The position numbers and the translations under genes were made by a program. A stretch of DNA of 64,000 nt from an uncultured Verrucomicrobiota bacterium (GTDB taxonomy: Bacteria; Verrucomicrobiota; Verrucomicrobiia; Limisphaerales; UBA9464), in contig CAIXUG010000072.1 of assembly GCA_903922605.1 (NCBI GenBank), forward strand, positions 1 through 64,000, read 5' to 3'. The notes beneath the pieces are model-generated. The model made no database searches. It was not told the origin of the DNA and saw nothing but the letters and a program-made list of their open reading frames with translations. This document shows, piece after piece, positions 45,566-53,940 of this stretch; the first letter of the stretch is position 1; each line of letters begins with the position of its first letter.

Positions 45566-46081
45566 TTAGCGGCGGCCAAGGGTTTGCAGCAGGGTATCGG
45601 CAAAGGAGACGCTCGGTGCCGGAGCGTCGCTGGCCTCGACGGTGGCCTCGGGCAACTGGCTCAGCAGCGTCACGCCGGTGGGCGAGGTCGCCAGCAGCAG
45701 CCGTTGGCGTTCGTAGCCGACGACGTACAGCGAATGCCGCTGACCGAGCGATTTGACCTCCAGCACGTTCAGGCGCGCGGTGCCGGCCCGTTTGAGGCCG
45801 AGGCGGCGGCTGTTCCGCACAAACCATTGCACGCCAAAGAGCAGGGCGACCATCAGCGCCAGTGCGCCGAGGAGGCGGACCAGCGGGAGGATGAGGGAGG
45901 GAGAAGGTGGCAGTCCGACCGCGGGCGCGGTGCTCGTTTGGAGGAGTGGGAACGCGTTCGTTCCTTCACCCAGAAGGCTGGTCGTCGTGACCAGCGTCAG
46001 CACAAGCGCGGCAAAGAGGACTGCCCGCAAGAATGCTGCTCGACGCAGACTGCCGAAGTTGAAATGACCGATGGAAAACAT
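45566..46081 (-). CDS. fliO: Flagellar assembly protein FliO
   Basis: The first gene of the export cluster. From the ATG at 46081 it encodes 171 residues; an ATG at 46105 is the alternative. An N-terminal hydrophobic region (FLRAVLFAALVLTLVTTTSLL) is followed by a membrane helix LVRLLGALALMVALLFGVQWFVR and a small domain with TARLNVLEVKSLGQRHSLYVVGYERQRLLLATSPTG broken across strands, the usual FliO pattern. FliO aids FliP assembly. A sigma-54-like promoter overlaps the 5' end and would place the transcript start within a few bases of 46081, so the start is uncertain. Confidence 0.85.
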   Translation of the reverse strand: MFSIGHFNFGSLRRAAFLRAVLFAALVLTLVTTTSLLGEGTNAFPLLQTSTAPAVGLPPSPSLILPLVRLLGALALMVALLFGVQWFVRNSRRLGLKRAGTARLNVLEVKSLGQRHSLYVVGYERQRLLLATSPTGVTLLSQLPEATVEASDAPAPSVSFADTLLQTLGRR

Positions 46082-46095
46082 CGCTCCGGCCTTCA

Positions 46096-46111
46096 AGCAG
46101 CGCATGTGCCA
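46096..46111 (-). promoter_or_regulatory. Candidate sigma-54 promoter at fliO
   Basis: On the minus strand TGGCAC at 46111-46106 is followed by five bases and CTGCT at 46100-46096, so GG and GC are at the -24/-12 spacing. The -24 box is perfect and the -12 box keeps TGC. It would give a start near 46085, four bases before the fliO ATG at 46081, which would be nearly leaderless; this weakens it unless translation begins later. Confidence 0.4.
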
Positions 46112-46296
46112 TTGGAGTAATTAACCTATTTGCAACAGGTTACGCACGAGTCTAAGTGCTTATGGGAAGGTTTTGCCTCCCCAATTCACTGATCACTAGG
46201 CAAAGAGCGCACACGGGAGGCAGGGCGTGCAGAAAATGCCGCCTGAGGGGATTTACAGCGGCGGAAGCACTTAATACTTGAGGGCCGACCTCCCGT
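46112..46296. other. Intergenic gap before the flagellar cluster
   Basis: The 185-bp gap separates the leucine-rich-repeat gene from fliO. It is relatively AT-rich near 46115-46140 (TAATTAACCTATTTGCAACAGG) and presumably holds the upstream regulatory DNA of the flagellar operon. No activator-binding site can be identified by eye. Confidence 0.4.
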
Positions 46297-48081
46297 TCAG
46301 GGCATCCGGAGGCGATACACCCGGATCGGATTGTTCGTCCATTGCGAGTCGCCGAAGTAAGCCGGACTGCCAGTCAGGATATTGGTGCTCAGGGGCATCC
46401 AAGCCGGGCTGGAGAGGTCGGCGGCAGCTTCGATGACAAAGGGCAGGCCAGCGGTTCCGGTGATGTTAAACCCGAATTTCGCCTCCCGGACCCCCAAGAC
46501 GCCATCATTGGTCACGATTTGGACATCCCACACCGCAGTCGGGTGACTCGCGAACATGTCGCCCCAGCCAAGGGTGCCTGGGCGATAATAGACCGTGGTA
46601 TTGGCATTGCCGTCGAACTGATCCGGGTTGGCGCTGGGCGCGTCGCCCTGGAAAAACACCTGTTGCAGGCTGTCACAGTCGGAAAACACGGCGTCCCCGA
46701 GTTCGGTGACTCCGGCAGGGATCGTCACCTGCGGGAGGCTGGTGCAGTAGTAAAACGCCTCGTCACCGATATGCGTCAGGGTCTCGGGGAGCACGACATT
46801 GGTGAGGCCGAAACAGCCGAAGAACGCGAACTCCGCGATGTCCGAGACCCCTTCGGGGATGGTGACCCGGGTCAGGGCGGGACAGTTGTAGAACGCGGAA
46901 TCCGGGATGGCGGCCAGGCCCCGGGGCAGCGTGACGTCGGCCAGATGGGTGCAGAAGTAACACGCCGAGATGCCGATGTTCGTGACGCCGTCGGGCAGGG
47001 TCAGGTTGGTCAGGGCGATGCAATATTGGAACGTCAGGTTGCCGATGCTGGTGAGGCCGGCGCCCAGCCGGATGCCGGTGAGGAGGGTACACTTTTGGAA
47101 CGCCTCGTCGCCGATGCTGCTGACACTGTCGGGTAGGCTGACGGCGGTAAGCGCGCGACAATGCTGGAATGCATAGTCGCCGATGGCCGTGACCCCTTCG
47201 GGGACGGTGTAGCTTCCCGCCCGATGCAGCGGATATTGGATCAGCAGCGTCTGGGCCTTGTCGAAGAGCACCCCGTCCAGGCTGCTGTAGAAGGCGTTGA
47301 GCGATTCCACGGTGACTGCCTGGCAACCCGAAAAGGCGGAGATCCCGATGCTGGTCACGCTCGCAGGGACCGAGACTTCGGGCAGGATGCAATCAATGAA
47401 CGCCCCGTCGCTAATGCTGTCCAGGCTGCGGCCGAGCGTCACCTCGCTCAGCCCGTAACACTCCGCGAAGGCCTGGTATCCGAGGCTGACCACACTGTCG
47501 GGAATCACCACGCCCGGCAGGCTCGTGCAATCCTGAAACGCCTGATCGCCGATGACGGTGATGCCCGTGCCCAACACGAGGTTCGTCAGGCTGCGGCAGT
47601 CCATAAACGCCCCGATCCCGAGGTTGGTCACGGAATTGGGAATGCTGACGCCGGCCAGGCCGGTGCAGAAGGCGAACGCCCCGTCGCCGATATCCGTCAG
47701 CCCATCGGGAAGGGTGACGTTGGTCAGGCCATAACAATCGGAGAACGCGTCCGGCTCGATTACCGTCACACCCGCCGGAATGGTGAGGCTCGTCAGCCCA
47801 TAGCATTCCGCGAACGCCCCGCTACCGATGAGGGTGATATTGGTCCCGAGCTGGATGTCGGTCAGTGCGGAGCTGGCGAAGGCATCGTCCCCGATGGCCG
47901 TGACCGGCAGGCCGTCAAGCTTATCGGGGACCGTCAGCACGGTGTCGGACCCGGCATAGCCCGTGATGGTGATCGCGGCCCCGTCGTTCGTGTAGCTCAA
48001 CTGTGCGCGGATCGCGGCCGGCCACGCCAGCAGCAGCGCCAGCAGGAGACGCGCGAAACCGCAGTGACGGGCAATGAACAT
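46297..48081 (-). CDS. Secreted BspA-type leucine-rich-repeat protein
   Basis: A 594-residue protein with a signal peptide (MFIARHCGFARLLLALLLAWPAAIRA). From about residue 50 to 490 it consists of some 18 repeats of 23 residues of the form 'LTSIGDEAFxxCxxLTxVTLPDGV', the BspA/LRR_5 type. The last 100 residues form a C-terminal domain ending VYRLRMP. Such repeats mediate binding to surfaces or host proteins in other bacteria; here only a role in protein or surface binding can be guessed. It precedes the flagellar genes on the same strand, with a 216-bp gap. Confidence 0.85.
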   Translation of the reverse strand: MFIARHCGFARLLLALLLAWPAAIRAQLSYTNDGAAITITGYAGSDTVLTVPDKLDGLPVTAIGDDAFASSALTDIQLGTNITLIGSGAFAECYGLTSLTIPAGVTVIEPDAFSDCYGLTNVTLPDGLTDIGDGAFAFCTGLAGVSIPNSVTNLGIGAFMDCRSLTNLVLGTGITVIGDQAFQDCTSLPGVVIPDSVVSLGYQAFAECYGLSEVTLGRSLDSISDGAFIDCILPEVSVPASVTSIGISAFSGCQAVTVESLNAFYSSLDGVLFDKAQTLLIQYPLHRAGSYTVPEGVTAIGDYAFQHCRALTAVSLPDSVSSIGDEAFQKCTLLTGIRLGAGLTSIGNLTFQYCIALTNLTLPDGVTNIGISACYFCTHLADVTLPRGLAAIPDSAFYNCPALTRVTIPEGVSDIAEFAFFGCFGLTNVVLPETLTHIGDEAFYYCTSLPQVTIPAGVTELGDAVFSDCDSLQQVFFQGDAPSANPDQFDGNANTTVYYRPGTLGWGDMFASHPTAVWDVQIVTNDGVLGVREAKFGFNITGTAGLPFVIEAAADLSSPAWMPLSTNILTGSPAYFGDSQWTNNPIRVYRLRMP

Positions 48082-48126
48082 CGGCGGCAGGAAAGCCTGC
48101 TGGGGACGGAGTTTTCGGTTTTCAGT

Positions 48127-51100
48127 TTACTGTGCCGGCGCCTGGCTGACCAATCGGGCGTAACGACTGGAGCCGGTGGTCGGAACCGTGACGGTGTTCT
48201 GGTCACCGTTCGTGGTGGGAGCCGGACCGAGCGTCCAGACGGCGTCCGGGGCGAGGCTGTCGGCGAATTCGAGATAGAAATTGCCACCGTTGGCCGAGGC
48301 CGCATTGAAGGTCCAGGAAAAGACAATCGCGTCATTCTGGCTCGACGCCTGCAGTGCCGGCGCGGACCCCACGAGGCTGTCAATCCACGCGGCCAGCAGG
48401 TCGTGCGCGGCCGTGTCGATCTCGTTGCGGGCCAGCGGCGGCATCTTTACCAGCGCGGTGGTGGTGCCCACCCGTTGCCAGATGGCAGAGCGCAACTGGT
48501 CTCCCGGCGTGACAACGTGGGTGCCGCTCACACCGAGATCGGCGATGACCGGGCCGTTGATGATGCCGGAATTCGTCAGCGGAGTGGTGAAACGGGCGTC
48601 GAAGTTCGCGCGCACGCCACCCGGTTGGTGGCAGTAGGCGCAGTTGACATCGAGGAATGAGCGGGCGCGCAAATCCAGCGACGAAGTTGTGTCCGTCACC
48701 GGCACCACGACGGGGTAGGTGGGGAGTGTGGCCTCGTCCAATGCGGGATAAAACAGGCCGACGGAATTCAGGGTGCGGAGCTGGTTATCGGTCTCACCAC
48801 TGCCGGCATACAGCAGGTCGCCGTTGAGCTGGCGGGTCTTGGACGCGCCGAGCACTCCGCCCGCTTGCGGGGTGTGGCAGGTGATGCAGTCGGTGCGGCT
48901 GGGGTAATACCACTGCTGCGTGCGCACGCCCGTGGCCGTCGCGATGACGATGTCCTCTGTCTGGCTGCTGGTGACCAGGTCGGCATCGCTGTAGTCGGGC
49001 CGCCAACGGTACGTGGCGCCAAAGATGACGCCGTTGGTGGAGTTGACCAGCACTCGGGTTTCGAGGCGGCGGAAAGAGGCCGGGTCGGTTTCGTTCGTCT
49101 GCAGGTCGAAGTGCTTCACGAATACGGAGCCGGCCGGATAAACCCAGTTGGTCTCCGCCGAAAACTGGATCTGCTGTGCCGGCCGGAGCGCACCACCATC
49201 ATAAGGCACCACCAGCCATCGCAGCTTGCGGGCGCCATCCGACCAGAACGGCGAATTGACCGTGTAAGGAATCAGGCCGGTGGCCGGCGCGAGGGTCGTG
49301 ACGTCGAAGAACGTGCCGGTTTGCGAGAGCAACGCGGGCATGGCCGAATTGCCATCGGTGGGCAGGCCGAGATAGGGCTGCGCTTGCGGACGGGTGGTCA
49401 GGCCAAAGCGGCGTCCGCTGCCGGCGGTCACACTGACGGTGACGGTGGCGGACTTGTTCGTGGCGCCCCGGTCGTCGGTGGCCACCGCGCTCAGGCTGTG
49501 AAAGCCGACGGCCAGCCGGGGGACCGTCAGGGTGTAAGGGGCGTTGGTCAGTGTGCCAACCGCGGAGCTTCCATCGTAGAAGACGACTTTGGCGACCTGT
49601 CCGTCGGCATCGGTCGCGGTCGCGGCGAGGGTCACGCTGGCCGGCCCGGCGACCGTGAAGCCAGGGGAGGGGGACGTCAGTGCGACCGAGGGCAACTGGT
49701 TCGGCAGGTAGAGCTGGCTGGTAGGAATGATCGTCTGGGTGGTCGAGGGGCTGCTCCAGGCCAGCTTGGCGACGGCACCGCCGCCGTTTTCATAATATTC
49801 CATGCGGATGTCATAAAATTTCCCGGCCTGGAGGGCGATCGTGCCGGTCCAGTCGGTCGGCCCCTGATCAATCCATTCGTCGATGATCTTCTGGCCGTTG
49901 ACATACAGGCGCACGCCATCGTCCGAGGTCGTCGTGAACGTGTAGGTCTCGCTGAACTGGGCCTCCACCTGCCCGGTCCAGCGCACGGTGAACGTGTCGA
50001 CCGAAATCAGCGGGTCAGGCGAGCCGTTGCCCCAGTCGAAGTTCACCGTGGGATCCGTCCGGACCAGGGTGGCGGTTCCGTTGAACGTCTTCGCCTGGTT
50101 GGAGAAATACTCGCCCTGCAAACCCTTGCCGGTGCCCACCGAGTTGCTGTTGAAGAAGGTCGCGGTCACGACTTCGCTGTCGGCATAGCCGACCTTGAAA
50201 GCCTGGACCTTCAATGCCGTGGTGGCCGTCAGCGTGAACGGCCCGCTGTAGGGCGTCGAGGTGGGGCTCGGCGGGGTGCCGTCGGTGGTGTAGCGGAGGT
50301 CCGTGCCCGGCGTGGGATCGGACAGGGTGACCTGGACCGAGTTCTGAAAGACGCCCCCGTTGGGCGAGACCACCGGAGCGGCGACCCACTGCCCGTGACC
50401 ATATACGGCCAGGGTGTTGGCGGTGCCGACGAAGACCTTGCCATTCGCGACCGTGGGCGTGGTGAACTTCACCGCCGGGCCGGGCACGTCGCGGCTGCCC
50501 ATCTGGGCACTGTTGTAGAGCTCTTTGGTGAGGTTTTCGGCGTCGTAGGCGTGCAGGACGGATGGACCGCGGCTGCCGTAGGCCCCGAAGTCGATCGCCC
50601 AGGCGATGCCATTCGTGTCGCCGTCGGCGGAGATGCTGGGCGTGCCCGCGGGATAGCCGAAGCCGTTGGCCGTCTGGCTCTGGACCGTGCCGGTCAGCTT
50701 ACCGCTGGCAAAGGGCAGCATCTTCATGGCATCGCCCGAGCCGATGAAGTACATCCGCCTTTTGTAATAGGCCGGCGTTCCCCACGTGCCGGCGATCACG
50801 CCGGGCAGGGACTGCACAATCTGGGAGTCATTGTTCGCCTGAAAGTGTCCGAGATTGTCCCGGTCGAGGATGTAGATCTTGCCCTCCTTACCGGCACCGA
50901 CGCAAAGGTGGGGATGGGCCACGCTGCCCACCTCGTCCGGCAGGACGACGACGCCACCGGAGCCGAGGTCGGCGTCGGCGGCGTTGAGGGCATCCTGGTT
51001 GAAGGGCGTGAAGTAGTCGGTCAGCGTGAGATTTGTCCCGCCAGTGCTCAGCCTGAGGAAACTGTCGCCGTAGTTCTGGCCGGACGCGCCGAACGTGCCG

Positions 51101-52080
51101 TTGCCCGTGATGACGTACATGTTGCCATCGGCATCCAGCGCCGGCCCGAGGCCGCCCATCCAGATGCCGCCCAACCCGCCATTGGGAGTCGTGTTGTAAA
51201 CCTGGACCTGTTTCAACGTCACCGAGTCATAGGCCAGTATCCAGCCGTGGTAAGGACCGTTGTCCCCGTGGGAGGCGAAGGCGATGTAAACCAACGGGTT
51301 GGTCTGGCCGGCCGGCTGGAACAGGGCCAGGCCGGGCCGGTTCATCTGCCGCAACGGGTTGAAGGGAACGGAGCCGGCCCCGTTGTTGCCGTCGCCCGTG
51401 CCTTTCACCGTCGCCGTGATGACCACCGGGCTGCCCGAACGCTCCGCGCCGGTCGTCACGTCCAGCGCGTGCAGACGGTGCACATATTTCGTCCCCGGCT
51501 CCTTGGTCTTCACCTCCACGTAGATCGTGCCTGCGGTCGCATCGATGGTGGGCGTGCTGGTGATGCCGATTTCCGGCACGATGTCACTGCTGCCCACATC
51601 CCCGCTTGGCACCGTGGTGACGCCGGCGGCGGCATTCAGAAAGCTGACCTGCCAGAGGGGCTGGGCGTTGGCGCCGGCCGAGTCATTGGCGTCGAAGGCG
51701 TAGACGCTGTCGTGTTCCGTGGCCACAAAGACCACATCATGCACGCCCTTGCCCGGCACGTTCACACCCGTGAGCACCAGCGGCTGGGCATAGACATAGC
51801 CGTCCACGTTGCGGCTGAAGAGCTTGCCAAAGCCGGTGGCATTCACATTCGACGGCGTCAGCTGGGTTTCGGCCAGGTTGGCCCCGTGCCGCATCAGGTC
51901 GTAGTGATGCATCAGCACGTTGACCTGCCCCTGCGCCAGCGGCGTGAACAGCAAAAGCCCCAGCAGCGCCAAAGCCGTTCCCGTCCAGGAACTTGAGGCG
52001 CATGAGCCCGACGAAGGGGCGGTCGGTCGCGAATCCATCATGCCTGCGCGGGTGGCAATCGACGAAAGAGGGAGGGCCAT
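48127..52080 (-). CDS. Large secreted propeller, PA14 and haem-module protein
   Basis: A 1317-residue exported protein with a signal peptide ending near LAQG. In order: a PQQ-like propeller (about 50-520, with HDSVYAFDANDS and GGLGIWMGGLGPALDADGNMYV-type blades split by loops), a chitobiase-type domain (about 565-635, LRYTTDGTPPSPTSTPYSG), a PA14 domain (about 650-785, GLQGEYFSNQ and TSDDGVRLYVNGQKIID), an Ig-like domain (about 795-880) and the haem module with CITCH near 1065 and CAYCH near 1145. The haem module also occurs in the protein at 28890. Probably binds sugars and takes part in extracytoplasmic redox. Confidence 0.87.
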   Translation of the reverse strand: MALPLSSIATRAGMMDSRPTAPSSGSCASSSWTGTALALLGLLLFTPLAQGQVNVLMHHYDLMRHGANLAETQLTPSNVNATGFGKLFSRNVDGYVYAQPLVLTGVNVPGKGVHDVVFVATEHDSVYAFDANDSAGANAQPLWQVSFLNAAAGVTTVPSGDVGSSDIVPEIGITSTPTIDATAGTIYVEVKTKEPGTKYVHRLHALDVTTGAERSGSPVVITATVKGTGDGNNGAGSVPFNPLRQMNRPGLALFQPAGQTNPLVYIAFASHGDNGPYHGWILAYDSVTLKQVQVYNTTPNGGLGGIWMGGLGPALDADGNMYVITGNGTFGASGQNYGDSFLRLSTGGTNLTLTDYFTPFNQDALNAADADLGSGGVVVLPDEVGSVAHPHLCVGAGKEGKIYILDRDNLGHFQANNDSQIVQSLPGVIAGTWGTPAYYKRRMYFIGSGDAMKMLPFASGKLTGTVQSQTANGFGYPAGTPSISADGDTNGIAWAIDFGAYGSRGPSVLHAYDAENLTKELYNSAQMGSRDVPGPAVKFTTPTVANGKVFVGTANTLAVYGHGQWVAAPVVSPNGGVFQNSVQVTLSDPTPGTDLRYTTDGTPPSPTSTPYSGPFTLTATTALKVQAFKVGYADSEVVTATFFNSNSVGTGKGLQGEYFSNQAKTFNGTATLVRTDPTVNFDWGNGSPDPLISVDTFTVRWTGQVEAQFSETYTFTTTSDDGVRLYVNGQKIIDEWIDQGPTDWTGTIALQAGKFYDIRMEYYENGGGAVAKLAWSSPSTTQTIIPTSQLYLPNQLPSVALTSPSPGFTVAGPASVTLAATATDADGQVAKVVFYDGSSAVGTLTNAPYTLTVPRLAVGFHSLSAVATDDRGATNKSATVTVSVTAGSGRRFGLTTRPQAQPYLGLPTDGNSAMPALLSQTGTFFDVTTLAPATGLIPYTVNSPFWSDGARKLRWLVVPYDGGALRPAQQIQFSAETNWVYPAGSVFVKHFDLQTNETDPASFRRLETRVLVNSTNGVIFGATYRWRPDYSDADLVTSSQTEDIVIATATGVRTQQWYYPSRTDCITCHTPQAGGVLGASKTRQLNGDLLYAGSGETDNQLRTLNSVGLFYPALDEATLPTYPVVVPVTDTTSSLDLRARSFLDVNCAYCHQPGGVRANFDARFTTPLTNSGIINGPVIADLGVSGTHVVTPGDQLRSAIWQRVGTTTALVKMPPLARNEIDTAAHDLLAAWIDSLVGSAPALQASSQNDAIVFSWTFNAASANGGNFYLEFADSLAPDAVWTLGPAPTTNGDQNTVTVPTTGSSRYARLVSQAPAQ

Positions 52081-52203
52081 GTTGTAACTCTAAGCAATGG
52101 CGGGGCCAAATGGGTATGACAATCTCGTAACTTTCCCCCCTGATTTCGCCCTGCGGCTCGGCTTGTCGACGTGACGTGAGCCGGCGCTCCTCCCGGCAAA
52201 AGC

Positions 52204-53343
52204 CTATCTGGAGGATGAGAGCTTGGCCGCAGGTGCCCCGGCGGCGGCGACCTTTTCGCTGCTGGCCAATCCGAGGACCGCCCAGGCGCTGCCGCCGCCA
52301 ACGATGGGAATGAGGCTGTCGGATCCCGCGCCGCCCGGCTTCGTTGGCCGGGAGATCATGGGCCAGGAGCCGTCCTTGCGCTGGGTTTTGACGAGGAAGG
52401 CGCGACCGCGCTGAATCGCCGGGTCCGCTTTGTCGCGATCGCCAAGGCTCAAGGCGTAAAGGGCTTGGCCGGTGGCCCAGGCATCGCTCGGGCCGCCGGC
52501 GGTCTGGCTCCAGCCTCCATCGCGATTCTGCCGCTTTTGGATGAGGCGGGCGAGGGGAGCCCATTCCGTATGGGGCCTCTTCAGACGGGTCCAAAGCACC
52601 AATCGCAGTGCGGTTGACTGCGGGTCGTTATCGCTATCGGTGGCCTTCAACCACTCGACGGCCTTGTCCACCGCGGCCCGGGCGGTGCCGTCTCCCGCGT
52701 TGGCGGTGGGCAGTAGGGCCAGGCAGGCGAGGGCGGTCATCGTCTCACCGGAGTGCGACAAAATCGGTGGACGCGTATCGGGCCAGGCGGACCAGGAACC
52801 GTTCTCCGTCTGATCCGCCTTCACGGTATCGAGCAGGCGGCTTCGGGCCTCACGCTGCACCGGGTTGAGGCCAGGAACGGAGTTCAGCCCGAGCGAGTAA
52901 TAGATTGCCTTGGGATTGAGCGCCTTGGGTGCGGCGGCGGGCCGCTCGTAGTTGAACTTGCCCGCGCCCGCTTCGGTCAGCCAGCGCGTCATGTCCGCCA
53001 GGACCGCTTCATCGACGGCGTGGCCGTGCAGCTTCGCCTCGTTCATCGACCAGACGACGAGTGCCGCATGATGGCAGGAAGAACAATTGTGTTCCTCCTT
53101 CCAGGCCACCGCGTCGCGCGCCAAGAACGAAAGCCCGAGGTTGATAGTCTGACTCGCTGCTCCGGGCTTCAGGTCTCGTGCTTGAACTTTGGTCAATCCT
53201 GTCAGGCCATGGAGGAGGCAAACCGCCACCAGCACCCGGGACCTACCAATGACACGTGGCAGGGCATCGGCGCACGCCGCCAAAGTACCCCCGCGGAGAC
53301 GCCTGAAACGCTGGCGAAAGCGGAGGGAAAAGGTGCGGATCAT
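52204..53343 (-). CDS. Prenyltransferase/squalene-cyclase-like repeat protein with CxxCH
   Basis: From the ATG at 53343 this encodes 379 residues opening MIRTFSLRFRQRFRRLRGG with a signal-like hydrophobic stretch (RVLVAVCLLHGLTGL). The body shows alpha-barrel repeats of the squalene-hopene-cyclase kind (DQTENGSWSAWPDTRP, QNRDGGWSQTAGG, RKDGSWPMIS) but lacks the DXDDTA acid motif of true cyclases. A CSSCHH motif sits at the start of the mature part. An earlier start at 53415 is possible. Function unknown; the CSSCH may bind haem, and similar proteins are common in PVC genomes. Confidence 0.8.
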   Translation of the reverse strand: MIRTFSLRFRQRFRRLRGGTLAACADALPRVIGRSRVLVAVCLLHGLTGLTKVQARDLKPGAASQTINLGLSFLARDAVAWKEEHNCSSCHHAALVVWSMNEAKLHGHAVDEAVLADMTRWLTEAGAGKFNYERPAAAPKALNPKAIYYSLGLNSVPGLNPVQREARSRLLDTVKADQTENGSWSAWPDTRPPILSHSGETMTALACLALLPTANAGDGTARAAVDKAVEWLKATDSDNDPQSTALRLVLWTRLKRPHTEWAPLARLIQKRQNRDGGWSQTAGGPSDAWATGQALYALSLGDRDKADPAIQRGRAFLVKTQRKDGSWPMISRPTKPGGAGSDSLIPIVGGGSAWAVLGLASSEKVAAAGAPAAKLSSSR

Positions 53344-53467
53344 GGCTTCGATGCCTGGTTGAGCATGGCCACTGCCATGCTCAGCATTGATTTTAGATTC
53401 GAGGGTCTCCCACAAGGCCCCTTTTGAAAAGGGCGCATCTTTCCATCGTCGCTCCGGCGGATGATAC

Positions 53468-53543
53468 GGAGTGCGGATGGTCTCATCCGCGTGACCACGC
53501 CGTCAGGATATGGCCGCCTCGCGGACGAGACCGTCCGCGCTCC
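53468..53543. repeat. REPIN-like palindromic element
   Basis: The ends GGAGTGCGGATGGTCTCATC and the inverted GACGAGACCGTCCGCGCTCC match with a few changes over 23 bp and each contains a GCGGA...TCCGC mini-hairpin. The 76-bp layout of two inverted hairpins is that of a REPIN. Confidence 0.65.
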
Positions 53544-53640
53544 TTTTCTATGCCCTCGCCTTCTTTTCCCGGTTCGGAATTCGCACGGATAGAAACAAAA
53601 CATAGGACTCCCAGGATGAAAAGATGTGCGCCCTTCGGAG

Positions 53641-53871
53641 GGCCGAAGGCCCGGCCGCAAGCCAGCCCAGGGCAAGCTGGACGAAGTCCGGCGCCGCCCT
53701 GGGTTCAGTGCCCCTACGATCAAAGCCCTGCGAGGGCGGCCCAACCAATCTGTCCAGACGCTTTGTGTCGCTCCTTCAGAGCTGACCGATTTTCCGTCCA
53801 CCACCCAAGGCGTCGCTCGTTCCTCGCTTTGCCTTGGGCTGGCTTGTGACCAGGCCTTTGGCCTTCATCGG
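53641..53871. repeat. Inverted-repeat (MITE-like) element
   Basis: The left arm (53641-53680, with AAGCCAGCCCAGGGCAAG) is complementary to the right arm (53826-53871, with CTTTGCCTTGGGCTGGCTTG). Outside it lie GGCCGAAGGCC on the left and AGGCCTTTGGCCT on the right, each self-complementary. The spacer of about 145 bp holds no gene. No transposase is nearby. Confidence 0.65.
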
Positions 53872-53940
53872 CAAGCTGATTTCCAAGGCTGACTCATCAA
53901 GGGGATTGCTCGCTTACCTCACTCGGTAGAAGCCCAAGGT

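Larger units (their letters stand above)
53344..53940. other. Repeat-rich intergenic region
   Basis: The 597 bp before the TIR/NDT-like gene hold two palindromic elements (53468-53543 and 53641-53871, listed separately), and CCCTTTTGAAAAGGG, a perfect 15-bp palindrome, at 53416-53430. Remaining sequence shows no gene or recognisable signal. Confidence 0.6.

Noticed and set aside
36495-46081. Type III secretion (injectisome) rather than flagellar export genes
   Set aside because: The presence of flhF, fliA, motA and motB in the same cluster, and the FlhA/FlhB signatures, identify the flagellar system.
48865-51996. A 1043-codon open frame on the plus strand, antisense to the 1317-aa gene
   Set aside because: High-GC coding DNA leaves long open antisense frames; the translation is rich in Arg, Gly and Asp and shows no domain, whereas the minus-strand frame has clear domains and a signal peptide.
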